Assembly: GCF_009711225.1 (NCBI RefSeq) | Contig: NZ_WMIE01000018.1 | Location: 1-64,000 of the forward strand | Source of the DNA: Paracoccus aestuariivivens | GTDB taxonomy: Bacteria > Pseudomonadota > Alphaproteobacteria > Rhodobacterales > Rhodobacteraceae | Direction: 5' to 3' | Length of the DNA stretch: 64,000 bases | Shown here: positions 56,078 to 64,000 of the stretch, piece by piece | Numbering within the stretch: the stretch's first letter is position 1 | Layout of the letters: each line of letters starts with the position of its first letter | Notes under the pieces: generated by a model | Told to the model about the DNA's origin: nothing | What the model saw: the letters and a program-made list of their open reading frames with translations, nothing else | The model's database searches: none | Made by a program: the position numbers and the translations under genes

Positions 56078-56881
56078 TCACCGGTTCAGTTCACGAACCA
56101 CCCGACCCTTGGGACCAAGCTCGACCAGAACGGCCTCGCCTTCGGGATTCGTGGCTTGCGCGATGGTCACCCGACCCTGTTGCAGGATCTGGCCGATATC
56201 GGTGTAACCGGCATCCTCCAGACCCGCACGAACCTCGTCGGGGGTCGGCGGTGTCGCGTCGGCCCCATCCTGACGGTCATGCCGCTTGTGGTCGCGATCT
56301 CCGTGATCCTTGTCCTTGTGATCACGGTCACCATGTCCCTTGCCGTGACCTTTCGGGCCATGATCCGGTCCCATATCCATGCCGCGCTCGTCGCCACGAC
56401 CAAAGCGCATCAGGGTGCCATCTTCGGCGAATGCCGCGCGGACAGGCTTGGACTGGGCATCGCGGCCCGACAGCATCACACCCTTGTCACCCAGAAAGAT
56501 TGCGTTGATCTTGCCGAGTTCGCCATAGATCGGCTGGTTGCGCACGGGTTGCGGCACCAGACGCTCGATCAGGTTCGCGGGAAGGACGCTGCCACGGCCG
56601 GCGCGCAGGCCACGCAATTCACCTTTGTCATCCAGAAGCGCGTTGATGTCGCTTCCATCGGGCAGCTTGGCCGAAACGCGTTGGCCGTGGCGCGTGGCCT
56701 TGCTCTTGACGTCGGTCAGACCGATATCGCGCAGCACTTGCGGCAACTCGACCGGCGCCTTGGCCTCGGACTGCCCCGCCTCGGTCGCATGGGCCGGCGC
56801 GGCTTCCTGCGCGACAGCCGACCCCGCCAGAAGGGCCATCAAAGCGGTCGCTGCGACCGACGAGGTGAAAAATCTGCTCAT
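56078..56881 (-). CDS. Secreted PepSY-like protein with a His/Asp-rich, likely metal-binding linker
   Basis: This protein has 267 residues with Sec signal MSRFFTSSVAATALMALLAG (cleavage near AVA-QE). Two PepSY-like modules flank a very polar linker: module 1 at about 45-160 (LPQVLRDIGLTDVKSKATRH) and module 2 at about 212-267 (EVRAGLEDAGYTDIGQILQQ). The linker, about 170-206, holds repeated D-H-G-D-R-D-H-K units with about nine histidines and many aspartates, suggesting Ni, Cu, Zn or Ca binding. It diverges from the PepSY-regulator-kinase operon. The function is unknown. Confidence 0.75.
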   Translation of the reverse strand: MSRFFTSSVAATALMALLAGSAVAQEAAPAHATEAGQSEAKAPVELPQVLRDIGLTDVKSKATRHGQRVSAKLPDGSDINALLDDKGELRGLRAGRGSVLPANLIERLVPQPVRNQPIYGELGKINAIFLGDKGVMLSGRDAQSKPVRAAFAEDGTLMRFGRGDERGMDMGPDHGPKGHGKGHGDRDHKDKDHGDRDHKRHDRQDGADATPPTPDEVRAGLEDAGYTDIGQILQQGRVTIAQATNPEGEAVLVELGPKGRVVRELNR

Positions 56882-57014
56882 TTCATAGTTCCTAGTTCTA
56901 ACTGAACGATCGGGGCGGCGGCCCCATGAGAATCATCATTACCCGCCCCGTCACCAACCAATCTCCAACAAGCCGTTTGGGTTTCATTTGGAAATGCGGC
57001 ATTATGCTGATTGC

Positions 57015-57443
57015 ATGATGAGGTCCGGTTTGAAATCCCTGCTCTTGCGCGCCACCATCGTTCTGGCTCTTGCCGGAACGGTCGTGGTGGGGCTTCACCA
57101 CCATCCCAAAGCTGGTCCCAGAGACGAGGAATTCTTGGCCCAGCCTGACGAACTGGACCGCGAATTCGAGATGCTGGCCCAGCCCGAGTTCCGCGTCATC
57201 CCGCTGCAAGAGGCCACAAAACTTGCCACGGATCGGTTTCGGGGTCGGCTGATTGCCGCCAGATTGCGCCCGCCGACACCCGAGGAACGTGCACGGGGCG
57301 TCGAACTGGTGCATGAGCTACGCCTGCTGACGCGGCGTCGTGATGTGTTGATGATCCGTTTGGACGCCCGCACCGGTGCATTTCTTGAAGTCAGGGGCTC
57401 GGGCATGACCGAGGCCAGACGCCGAAACGAGGACCACGAATGA
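57015..57443 (+). CDS. Small membrane-anchored PepSY-like protein preceding a two-component system
   Basis: This protein has 142 residues from ATG 57015 (a second ATG follows at 57018). A signal or anchor helix (SLLLRATIVLALAGTVVVGL) comes first. A charged spacer follows, then a region like a single PepSY module (VIPLQEATKLATDRFRGRLI, LMIRLDARTGAFLEVRGSGM). Its stop overlaps the response regulator start (ATGA), so it is translationally coupled. Similar PepSY genes often precede PhoPQ-like pairs and may modulate the sensor. Confidence 0.75.
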   Translation: MMRSGLKSLLLRATIVLALAGTVVVGLHHHPKAGPRDEEFLAQPDELDREFEMLAQPEFRVIPLQEATKLATDRFRGRLIAARLRPPTPEERARGVELVHELRLLTRRRDVLMIRLDARTGAFLEVRGSGMTEARRRNEDHE

Positions 57444-58102
57444 GATGCCTGATCGTCGAGGACGACCCCGTCCTTGCCGCACAGCTGGACACCGCCATGA
57501 CCGAAGGGGGTTTCTCCTGCGATATCGCGCATGATGGCGCGCAGGGCGAATATCTTGGCGCGACCGAAAGCTATGACCTTTCCATCCTCGACCTTGGCCT
57601 ACCCGGCATGCCCGGTATCGAAGTCTTGACCCATTGGCGGGAAGGTGGGGTCACAATGCCGGTTCTGATCCTGACCGCACGCGGCGACTGGACCGACAAG
57701 GTCGCGGGTTTTCGTGCCGGAGCCGATGATTACGCCGTCAAACCGTTCCGTCTGGACGAGGTCGTGATCCGCGCCCAAACGCTGGTCCGACGCGCGGCTG
57801 GACATGCTCAGGCCATCATCAAGGCCGGCCCGCTGCGCCTTGACAGCCAGCTCGGCGTCATCACCCGCAATGGCATGGCGTTGAAACTGACCGGATTCGA
57901 GACCCGCATCCTGTCCTACCTGATCCTGCACCAGAACCGGATCGTCAGTCGCTCGGAACTGTCCGACCACCTTTACGATGCCGCCGCAGACCGCGACTTC
58001 AAATCCATCGAGGTCGTCATTGGCCGCCTGCGCAAGAAGATCGGCGAAGGGCTGATCGAAACCAGACGTGGCGAAGGATATGTCCTGCGGGCGCGAGCAT
58101 GA
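57440..58102 (+). CDS. OmpR/PhoP-type response regulator
   Basis: This 220-residue regulator has a receiver domain (1-115) with acidic pair VEDDP near residue 6, phospho-aspartate in LSILDLGLPGMPG near 51, threonine in LILTARG and lysine in YAVKPFRL. A winged-helix trans_reg_C domain follows, with the recognition segment RDFKSIEVVIGRLRKKIGEG near 190. It is coupled to the kinase gene by an overlap (58099-58102). Confidence 0.93.
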   Translation: MRCLIVEDDPVLAAQLDTAMTEGGFSCDIAHDGAQGEYLGATESYDLSILDLGLPGMPGIEVLTHWREGGVTMPVLILTARGDWTDKVAGFRAGADDYAVKPFRLDEVVIRAQTLVRRAAGHAQAIIKAGPLRLDSQLGVITRNGMALKLTGFETRILSYLILHQNRIVSRSELSDHLYDAAADRDFKSIEVVIGRLRKKIGEGLIETRRGEGYVLRARA

Positions 58103-59412
58103 TCCTTCGGGATTCGATCCGCGCAAGGCTGATCGGGCTGGCGGCAATCCTGATCGGCGCCGCACTGGTTGCCGGCTATCTGGCCATTGCGGCGATCCTT
58201 GACCGCTTCGTGACCGACCGCTTCGACGCGGATGCCGAGGCCACCGCTGATGCGCTGATTGCTTCCGCCACGATCGACGGGTCGGGACGTCTTGTCGCCG
58301 GAGGCGCGCCAATAGATCCCCGTTTCGATCTGCCCCTGTCGGGCTGGTTCTGGCAACTGGAACAGGACGGTCGCGCGGTCGCGAAGTCGGCTTCGCTTTA
58401 CGACAACGTCATGCACCCGCCCGATGCCGATTTCGTTGGTGGCCCCGGAACCGGTCACGATGGCACGGCGCTCAGGGTGCTGCGGCATGAGTTCTCGCTG
58501 CCCGATACGACATCGCCGCTTGCAGTGATCGTTGCCATCCCCCGCGCCGAGATAGACGCAAGTGTCGCGCAAGTCCGCCGCCCTTTGGCGATCTCGTTGA
58601 TCGTTCTGGGTTTGGTGCTGGCTCTGGCCAGCGTGTTGCAGGTCGCAGCGGGACTCAGCAGCCTCGACCGTCTGGGCAGGGATCTGCGCGCGATCAGGAA
58701 CGGGCGCGCGGATGCGCTGCCCCTGCCCCGCGTCGCCGAGTTGCAACCCCTTGCGTCAGAGATCAACGGGTTGATCGACCAGAACCGGCAGGTACTGTCC
58801 CGTACACGCGAGCATGTCGGGAACCTCGCGCATTCGCTGAAAACTCCGCTTTCCGCCCTGTCCAACAGCCTGCCCGAGGATCATCCGGGCCACGGACTGG
58901 TCGCCCGGATGGACCGCCAGATCGGTTGGCATCTGCGCCGCGCCCGCAGTTCGGGCAGCGCTCGGACGCTAGGTCAGCGCACCGCCCTTGCTCCGGTGGT
59001 GGATGATATCCTTATGGTTCTGCGCGGCCCCCTTGGCGAATCCGGTATCAGGGTCGAACAGGACCTACCCGCCACTCTGGCCTTTGCGGGCGAACGACAG
59101 GATCTGGAGGAAATGATCGGCAACCTGATTGAAAACGCGGTCAAATGGGCCAATACCCATATCATAGTCAAAGCCCGCTCCGAAGGCACGGGACGTCTTT
59201 CCATCACCATCGAGGATGACGGACCCGGTATGAGCGCCGAAGACCACGCCTTGGCAATGGCGCGTGGCGGTCGGCTGGACGAATCCGGACCGCCCGGCAC
59301 CGGCCTTGGGCTGGCGATTGTTTCCGATCTGGCCAGGTTGCATGGTGGAGCTTTGAGGCTGGAACGGTCGAAGCTTGGCGGATTATCGGCAAGATTATTG
59401 CTACCCACATAG
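58099..59412 (+). CDS. Sensor histidine kinase, PhoQ-like
   Basis: This 437-residue membrane kinase has TM1 near 9-33 (GLAAILIGAALVAGYLAIAA), a periplasmic sensor loop of about 130 residues and TM2 near 160-190 (PLAISLIVLGLVLALASVLQ). A HAMP segment follows, then a DHp helix with the PhoQ-type H-box LAHSLKTPLSALSN near 250. The HATPase domain has N-box NLIENAVKWA, G1 DDGPGMS and G2 GTGLGLAIV. The sensor loop lacks an obvious acidic Mg-sensing patch. The signal is unknown. Confidence 0.92.
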   Translation: MILRDSIRARLIGLAAILIGAALVAGYLAIAAILDRFVTDRFDADAEATADALIASATIDGSGRLVAGGAPIDPRFDLPLSGWFWQLEQDGRAVAKSASLYDNVMHPPDADFVGGPGTGHDGTALRVLRHEFSLPDTTSPLAVIVAIPRAEIDASVAQVRRPLAISLIVLGLVLALASVLQVAAGLSSLDRLGRDLRAIRNGRADALPLPRVAELQPLASEINGLIDQNRQVLSRTREHVGNLAHSLKTPLSALSNSLPEDHPGHGLVARMDRQIGWHLRRARSSGSARTLGQRTALAPVVDDILMVLRGPLGESGIRVEQDLPATLAFAGERQDLEEMIGNLIENAVKWANTHIIVKARSEGTGRLSITIEDDGPGMSAEDHALAMARGGRLDESGPPGTGLGLAIVSDLARLHGGALRLERSKLGGLSARLLLPT

Positions 59413-59524
59413 CGTTTCCAGAAATATACACAAAACTACACCGTATATTTTTACCATTTGATAAAAAAACTGACCTGTGCCAGCCTGATTCCTACAAGAG
59501 CAAGCAAGCAGGGAGGTCACGTCG

Positions 59525-60871
59525 ATGACCAACAGCCAGCTCACGCCCGGAGTCGTGCCCGGCCGTTTGCCAGCGGAATCCTACGCCGCGAATTTCTCGG
59601 ACGTTGCACCGCCTTTGGACCGCCACGAAGCGCGGGTCGCTGCCGACCGCTGCTATTTCTGCCATGACGCGCCCTGCGTCACGGCCTGCCCCACCTCGAT
59701 CGACATTCCGCTGTTCATCCGTCAGATCTCGACCGGAACACCGGATGCGGCGGCCAAGACGATCTTTCACCAGAACATCCTTGGCGGCATCTGCGCCCGC
59801 GTCTGCCCGACCGAGAACCTGTGCGAAGGCTCTTGCGTCCGCATGGAGGCAGAGGGCAAGCCAGTCGAGATCGGCGCGCTGCAGCGCTACGCCACCGACC
59901 ACCTGATGGCACAGGACGGTCACCCCTTCCGTCGAGGCACCGCGACCGGCAAGCGCGTTGCGGTCGTCGGCGCGGGTCCGGCGGGCCTGTCGGCAGCGCA
60001 TCGTCTGGCCGCCAAGGGCCATGAGGTGACACTGTTCGACGCCCGCCCCAAAGCTGGCGGCCTGAACGAATACGGCATTGCCAGTTACAAGGCCGTGGAC
60101 GGCTTTGCTGCGCGCGAGGTTGACTGGCTGATGGGCATCGGCGGGATCACCCTTGCCTCGGGCAAGGCGCTCGGCCGCGACATCACGCTGGGGAGCCTTA
60201 CCGCCGATTTCGACGCTGTGTTCCTTGGTCTTGGCCTGCAAGGCGTCAGCGCCCTTGGCACCGATGGCGAGAACCGCGCCCATGTCGCCCATGCCGTGGA
60301 TTTTATCCGCGAGTTGCGCCAGTCGGGCGACCTTTCCACTCTGCCCGTCGGACGCGATGTAGTGGTGATCGGCGGCGGCATGACCGCGGTGGACGCCGCC
60401 GTTCAGGCCAAATTGCTGGGCGCGCAGAACGTCACCATCGTCTATCGTCGTGGCCAGAACCGCATGTCGGCCAGCCAGCATGAACAGGACCACGCCACCC
60501 ATTCCGGCGTCCGCATCATCTGCAATGCCGCGCCGCTGAAGGTGCATGGTAATGGCACCGTGCGCGAGGTCGAATTCATGCTGACCCGCGAAGGCCCTAG
60601 CGGGCTTGAGGATACCGGAGAGCGCTTCCGCCTGCCAGCCGACCAGCTTCTGCGCGCGATCGGCCAGAAACTGGATGGCGTGCCCACCGGCCTTGCCATG
60701 TCGGGCGGCAAGATCGCGATCCACGGATCGGGCCGGACGTCGATCTCCGGCATCTGGGCCGGAGGGGATTGCGCCGCAGGGGGCGACGACCTGACCGTGA
60801 CCGCCGTCGCCGAAGGTCGCGACGCGGCCGAGGACATCCACGCGCAACTGATGGAGGCCGCTCATGGCTGA
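59525..60871 (+). CDS. preT: Dihydropyrimidine dehydrogenase (NAD+) subunit PreT
   Basis: This 448-residue flavoprotein of the GltD-like family has N-terminal iron-sulfur motifs CYFCHDAPCVTACPTSID and CARVCPTENLCEGSC near residues 38-105. The FAD dinucleotide fold is VAVVGAGPAGLSAAHRLA near 143 and the NAD fold is VVVIGGGMTAVDAA near 280. It oxidises NADH and feeds electrons to PreA, which reduces uracil/thymine. GGGAGG lies nine bases before the ATG. It overlaps preA by eight bases. Confidence 0.92.
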   Translation: MTNSQLTPGVVPGRLPAESYAANFSDVAPPLDRHEARVAADRCYFCHDAPCVTACPTSIDIPLFIRQISTGTPDAAAKTIFHQNILGGICARVCPTENLCEGSCVRMEAEGKPVEIGALQRYATDHLMAQDGHPFRRGTATGKRVAVVGAGPAGLSAAHRLAAKGHEVTLFDARPKAGGLNEYGIASYKAVDGFAAREVDWLMGIGGITLASGKALGRDITLGSLTADFDAVFLGLGLQGVSALGTDGENRAHVAHAVDFIRELRQSGDLSTLPVGRDVVVIGGGMTAVDAAVQAKLLGAQNVTIVYRRGQNRMSASQHEQDHATHSGVRIICNAAPLKVHGNGTVREVEFMLTREGPSGLEDTGERFRLPADQLLRAIGQKLDGVPTGLAMSGGKIAIHGSGRTSISGIWAGGDCAAGGDDLTVTAVAEGRDAAEDIHAQLMEAAHG

Positions 60872-62162
60872 TCTGCGCTCGAATTTCATCGGGATCAAAT
60901 CCCCGAACCCGTTCTGGCTGGCCTCGGCCCCGCCCACGGACAAGGAAGTGAACGTCCGCCGCGCCTTTCAGGCCGGCTGGGGCGGCGTCGTCTGGAAGAC
61001 GCTGGGCAGCGAAGGCCCGCCCGTCGTCAACGTGAACGGCCCGCGCTACGGCGTGGTCTATGGCGCCGACCGCCGCGTTCTTGGCATCAACAATATCGAG
61101 CTGATCACCGACCGCCCGCTGGAGGTGAACCTGCGCGAGATCAAATCGGTCAAGCGCGACTATCCCGACCGCGCCCTTGTCATCAGCCTGATGGTCCCCT
61201 GCGATGAGGAAAGCTGGAAGGCGATCCTGAAACAGGTCGAGGATACCGGTGCCGACGGGGTCGAACTCAACTTCGGCTGCCCGCATGGCATGGCCGAGCG
61301 CGGCATGGGCTCGGCCGTGGGTCAGGTTCCCGAATATATCGAGATGGTGACCCGCTGGGTCAAACAGCATTCCCGGATGCCCTGCATCGTGAAGCTGACG
61401 CCCAACATCACCGATGTCCGCAAGCCCGCCGAGGCCGCCAAGCGCGGCGGGGCCGATGCGGTCAGCCTGATCAACACGGTGAACTCGATTACTTCCGTCG
61501 ATCTGGACCTGTTCTCGCCGCAGCCGACCATCGACGGCAAGGGCAGCCATGGCGGCTATTGCGGCCCGGCAGTCAAGCCCATCGCGCTGAACATGGTCGC
61601 TGAAATCGCCCGCAATCCCGCGACCCATGGCTTACCCATCAGCGGCATCGGCGGCATAACCACCTGGCGCGATGCGGCCGAATTCATGGCCTTGGGTGCG
61701 GGCAATGTGCAGGTCTGCACCGCAGCGATGACCTACGGCTTCAAGGTCGTTCAAGAAATAATCTCGGGACTGCGCGACTATCTGGACGACAAGGACATCG
61801 CAATGTCCGAGTTGATCGGTCGTGCAGTCCCGAATGTCACCGACTGGCAATATCTGAACCTCAATTACACCACCAAGGCAGTCATCAATCAGGACGCCTG
61901 CATCAAATGCGGTCGCTGCTATGCTACCTGTGAGGACACCTCACATCAGGCGATCGAGATGGGTCCAGGCCGGGTGTTCTCGGTCAAAGAGGAAGAATGT
62001 GTCGCGTGCAATCTTTGCCTTGACGTTTGTCCGGTCGAGAACTGCATCTCGATGCGCGAACTGGCAATCGGCGAAGTCGACGCCCGCACGGGGCGTGCCG
62101 TAAAGCCTTACGGGAACTGGACAACCCACCCGAACAACCCGATGTCGCAGACTGCCGAATGA
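60864..62162 (+). CDS. preA: Dihydropyrimidine dehydrogenase (NAD+) subunit PreA
   Basis: This 432-residue protein has an FMN-binding TIM barrel (1-320) like dihydroorotate dehydrogenase, with GVELNFGCPHGMAERGMGSA near residue 133, CIVKLTPNITDV near 172 and ISGIGGITTWRDAAEF near 258. A C-terminal pair of [4Fe-4S] motifs follows (CIKCGRCYATC and CVACNLCLDVCP). It reduces uracil and thymine in reductive pyrimidine breakdown. No dihydropyrimidinase or beta-ureidopropionase genes follow; tRNA-Ser is next. Confidence 0.94.
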   Translation: MADLRSNFIGIKSPNPFWLASAPPTDKEVNVRRAFQAGWGGVVWKTLGSEGPPVVNVNGPRYGVVYGADRRVLGINNIELITDRPLEVNLREIKSVKRDYPDRALVISLMVPCDEESWKAILKQVEDTGADGVELNFGCPHGMAERGMGSAVGQVPEYIEMVTRWVKQHSRMPCIVKLTPNITDVRKPAEAAKRGGADAVSLINTVNSITSVDLDLFSPQPTIDGKGSHGGYCGPAVKPIALNMVAEIARNPATHGLPISGIGGITTWRDAAEFMALGAGNVQVCTAAMTYGFKVVQEIISGLRDYLDDKDIAMSELIGRAVPNVTDWQYLNLNYTTKAVINQDACIKCGRCYATCEDTSHQAIEMGPGRVFSVKEEECVACNLCLDVCPVENCISMRELAIGEVDARTGRAVKPYGNWTTHPNNPMSQTAE

Positions 62163-62227
62163 AAGTCGCACGATACTGTTCAAGGCCCCTTGCCCCCTAC
62201 GCGCGTTCGCGCTAGTCGGCATTTGTC

Positions 62228-62317
62228 GGAGGAGTGGCAGAGCGGTTTAATGCACCGGTCTTGAAAACCGACGTGGGGGTGACTCCACCGTGGGTTCGAA
62301 TCCCACCTCCTCCGCCA
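62228..62317 (+). tRNA. tRNA-Ser (UGA)
   Basis: This 90-base class II tRNA has an encoded CCA. The acceptor stem is GGAGGAG/CTCCTCC with discriminator G. The anticodon loop CTTGAAA gives UGA. The long variable arm (GTGGGGGTGACTCCAC) is typical of serine tRNAs. The T arm is GTGGG-TTCGAAT-CCCAC. Confidence 0.96.
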
Positions 62318-63048
62318 CTTGGCTTAACAAAACAATTCTCTAGGGCTAGAGACGGCGGTATTTTATCGTTGTTTTCGAGGGTTATGCGTGTGCGGCGTTA
62401 CACCTGTTTTGCCGTCACGAACCCCAATAGCGTTCTCTAGGCGCCATTTTCTCCGAAGCCGTTGACTGTGCTGATTTCGGTGAAGCGACGTTATTTAATT
62501 GTTATTATTATTAAAAATATTGCGGCATTTACCCGGTTCGATTTCAGGCGCGGTCAGTGCAAAGGTACCGAAATCGAACATTCGCTGTCCGGTGAAGGTC
62601 GAAGCCAATGAGCCGCGACCGCGTCGCTATTCGGCGATAGTGGCAATTGCCGCATCCGATGGCCAGAAGGCCGCCAACCCGGAGTTGGGCATTCCGGGAG
62701 CTCGTTGTCGGTCGTGGATGGCGGGATCGCGAGAGTTATTGACGAACGCTAGCGTGCGAAGCGCTGCACACCGAGTACGCAGCCGATCACGGCAAGGGTC
62801 ATCAGCAGCATCTGCGGGCGGATAAGCTGGTGCAGCAGCGTCGCTGCAACCGTCAGATCGATGACGAGCCGCTACACTTGCAGCTGCCCCACCGTAGCAA
62901 TGCCACCCTGCGCCAGCCCCCAATACGCGCACCAGCTTCCCGAGGCATCACCACCCCTGCGCGCAGCAAAGCCAAGGTCGGTGCTAGCACTGGCGTCATT
63001 GGCCCCGCCCAAAAATTTGGGCAGGGCGACGCAGGGATGTCCGCCCCT
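62318..63048. other. Degenerate non-coding stretch with a possible membrane-protein remnant
   Basis: This 731-base stretch has no intact gene. The left end (to about 62530) is AT-rich. On the minus strand, about 62835 down to 62755, a frame reads ATLLHQLIRPQMLLMTLAVI and then GCVLGVQRFAR before a stop, like the last helix of a membrane protein, but upstream frames are broken. An imperfect palindrome GCCCCGCCC-AAAAATTT-GGGCAGGGC lies at 63001-63027, just downstream of the aldo/keto reductase gene, and could end its transcript. Confidence 0.4.
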
Positions 63049-64000
63049 CTATGAGGCGGACGGCGCGCGATATTGCGACTGGCGTTCCAGCATCCAGCCC
63101 GGATATTCGGCGGGGAGCTTCGTCACCTTGTCGAGCGCCAGCAACTCCTCGGCCGACAAGGCCACCTCTGTCGAACGGATGTTGTCCTGCAGCTGATCGA
63201 TCTGCTTGGCGCCGACGATCACGCTGGTCACCACCGGCTGATGCAGAAGCCAGGCGAGCGCCACCTGCGCCACGGTGCAACCTTTGGCCGATGCGATCTC
63301 GCGCATCACGGCAATGGCGGCATCGCCGCGCTCCAGATCCACCGGCGGGAAGTTGAAACTCACCCGGCGGCTGTCTTCCGCGGTATTGCCATCGCTATAC
63401 TTCCCCGAGAGAAAACCACCCGCCAGCGGGCTCCAGACCATCAGGCCGATGCCTTCGGCTTGCAGCATCGGCACGATCTCGCGTTCAAGATCGCGGCCGA
63501 CCAGCGTGTAATAGGCCTGCAGGGAAAGGATTGGCGCGAGCTTTCTTGCGTCAGTGATACCGACCGCCTTGACGATCTGCCAGGCCGCCCAGTTCGACAG
63601 GCCGATGTAGCGCACATATCCCTGCCGCACGAGCGTATCGAGCGCTTCGAGCGTTTCGGTGATCGGGGTCAACGGATCGAAGCCGTGAATCTGGTAAAGG
63701 TCGATGTGATCCATTTGCAGCCGTTGCAAGCTGGCCTTGGCCTGCGCCAAAACATGGGCGCGCGAGGCACCGCGGGCGTTCGGGCCCTCGCCCATCGGCC
63801 CAAGAACCTTGGTCGCGATCACCACGTCATCGCGTGGGATGCCGAGGTTGCGGATGGCATGACCGAGGATGCGCTCACTCTCGCCTCCCGCATAGACATT
63901 GGCGGTGTCGATGAAGTTGATGCCGGCGTCGACGGCCGTCTTGACCAACGTGTCGGCTTCTTCCTGACTGACCTGCCCGATCTGGCTCCACATGCCTTCA
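63049..64000 (-). CDS. Aldo/keto reductase, 5' end cut by the right edge
   Basis: The visible part, about 317 residues, is open to base 64000, so the start lies beyond the window. It has the family catalytic tetrad context: DTANVYAGGESERILG (Asp, Tyr), IATKVLGP (Lys) and IDLYQIHGFDP (His). NADP-binding segments include VSVIVGAK-like TSVIVGAKQIDQLQDNI. The enzyme would reduce carbonyl compounds with NADPH; the substrate is unknown. The C-terminus (YPGWMLERQSQYRAPSAS) is complete. Confidence 0.88.
   Translation of the reverse strand, partial: EGMWSQIGQVSQEEADTLVKTAVDAGINFIDTANVYAGGESERILGHAIRNLGIPRDDVVIATKVLGPMGEGPNARGASRAHVLAQAKASLQRLQMDHIDLYQIHGFDPLTPITETLEALDTLVRQGYVRYIGLSNWAAWQIVKAVGITDARKLAPILSLQAYYTLVGRDLEREIVPMLQAEGIGLMVWSPLAGGFLSGKYSDGNTAEDSRRVSFNFPPVDLERGDAAIAVMREIASAKGCTVAQVALAWLLHQPVVTSVIVGAKQIDQLQDNIRSTEVALSAEELLALDKVTKLPAEYPGWMLERQSQYRAPSAS

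Noticed and set aside
59492..60943. 483-codon minus-strand frame opposite preT
   Set aside because: It is antisense to a gene with clear FAD and iron-sulfur motifs; composition is typical of a shadow frame.
62234..62440. 68-codon open frame starting inside tRNA-Ser
   Set aside because: It begins within the tRNA gene and has no ribosome-binding site or recognisable product.

Overview
The window looks like chromosome of a GC-rich alphaproteobacterium of the Rhodobacteraceae, most likely Paracoccus or a close relative. Reasons: a nrdR-ribD / ribE-ribB-ribH-nusB layout, TakP-type TRAP receptors, OpgG-OpgH-OpgC glucan genes, a GTTC-N7-GTTC SOS box of the alphaproteobacterial type, and a tRNA-His with discriminator A73. 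Species cannot be fixed by reading alone.

Layout. 1-1305 is a graveyard of three insertion-sequence remnants (IS3, IS21, IS5 types). It is followed by an AT-rich gap, an RTX-type secreted protein gene (1693-2886) and a small unknown gene (3097-3549). 3586-11712 is a tight minus-strand operon: a BMP/PnrA-type ABC importer (receptor, double ATPase, two permeases), an 8-oxoguanine-deaminase-like amidohydrolase, a GST-fold protein, and a Rieske non-haem iron oxygenase split over two genes. One gene carries only the catalytic iron site and the other only the [2Fe-2S] Rieske site. A degenerate acylphosphatase-like gene lies just upstream. This is the most interesting system in the window: a probable purine (or modified purine) uptake, oxidation and deamination pathway resembling in architecture the NdmC/NdmE part of caffeine N7-demethylase.

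12246-14375 holds tRNA-His, a DUF6324-like gene, mmcB with a LexA box, a candidate small RNA and a DUF481 outer-membrane protein. 14821-24803 is the riboflavin region (nusB, ribH, ribB with a dead RibA domain, an unknown gene, ribE, ribD, nrdR), split by three capsule genes on the other strand (kpsS, a kpsD/wza-like gene, kpsC). 25010-29881 encodes two tandem TakP-like TRAP receptors converging on dctQ-dctM. 29985-32249 is cobU-cobT-cobS. 32392-37970 is an oppABCDF peptide importer. 38022-42430 holds a single-domain response regulator, an MHS-type MFS carrier with a large periplasmic insertion, and acs.

42712-45003 is a large beta-helix, pectate-lyase-fold protein, possibly a gene transfer agent head spike. 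Then come lysK, a TerB-like gene, and a long minus-strand unit opgG-opgH-opgC-fhs-nadD-dacB. 56078-59412 is a PepSY-protein plus two-component signalling locus with a histidine-rich secreted protein. preT-preA (pyrimidine reduction) and tRNA-Ser(UGA) follow. A degenerate 730-base stretch and an aldo/keto reductase cut by the right edge end the window.

I saw no CRISPR array, rRNA, replication origin, intact prophage, FMN riboswitch or cobalamin riboswitch.
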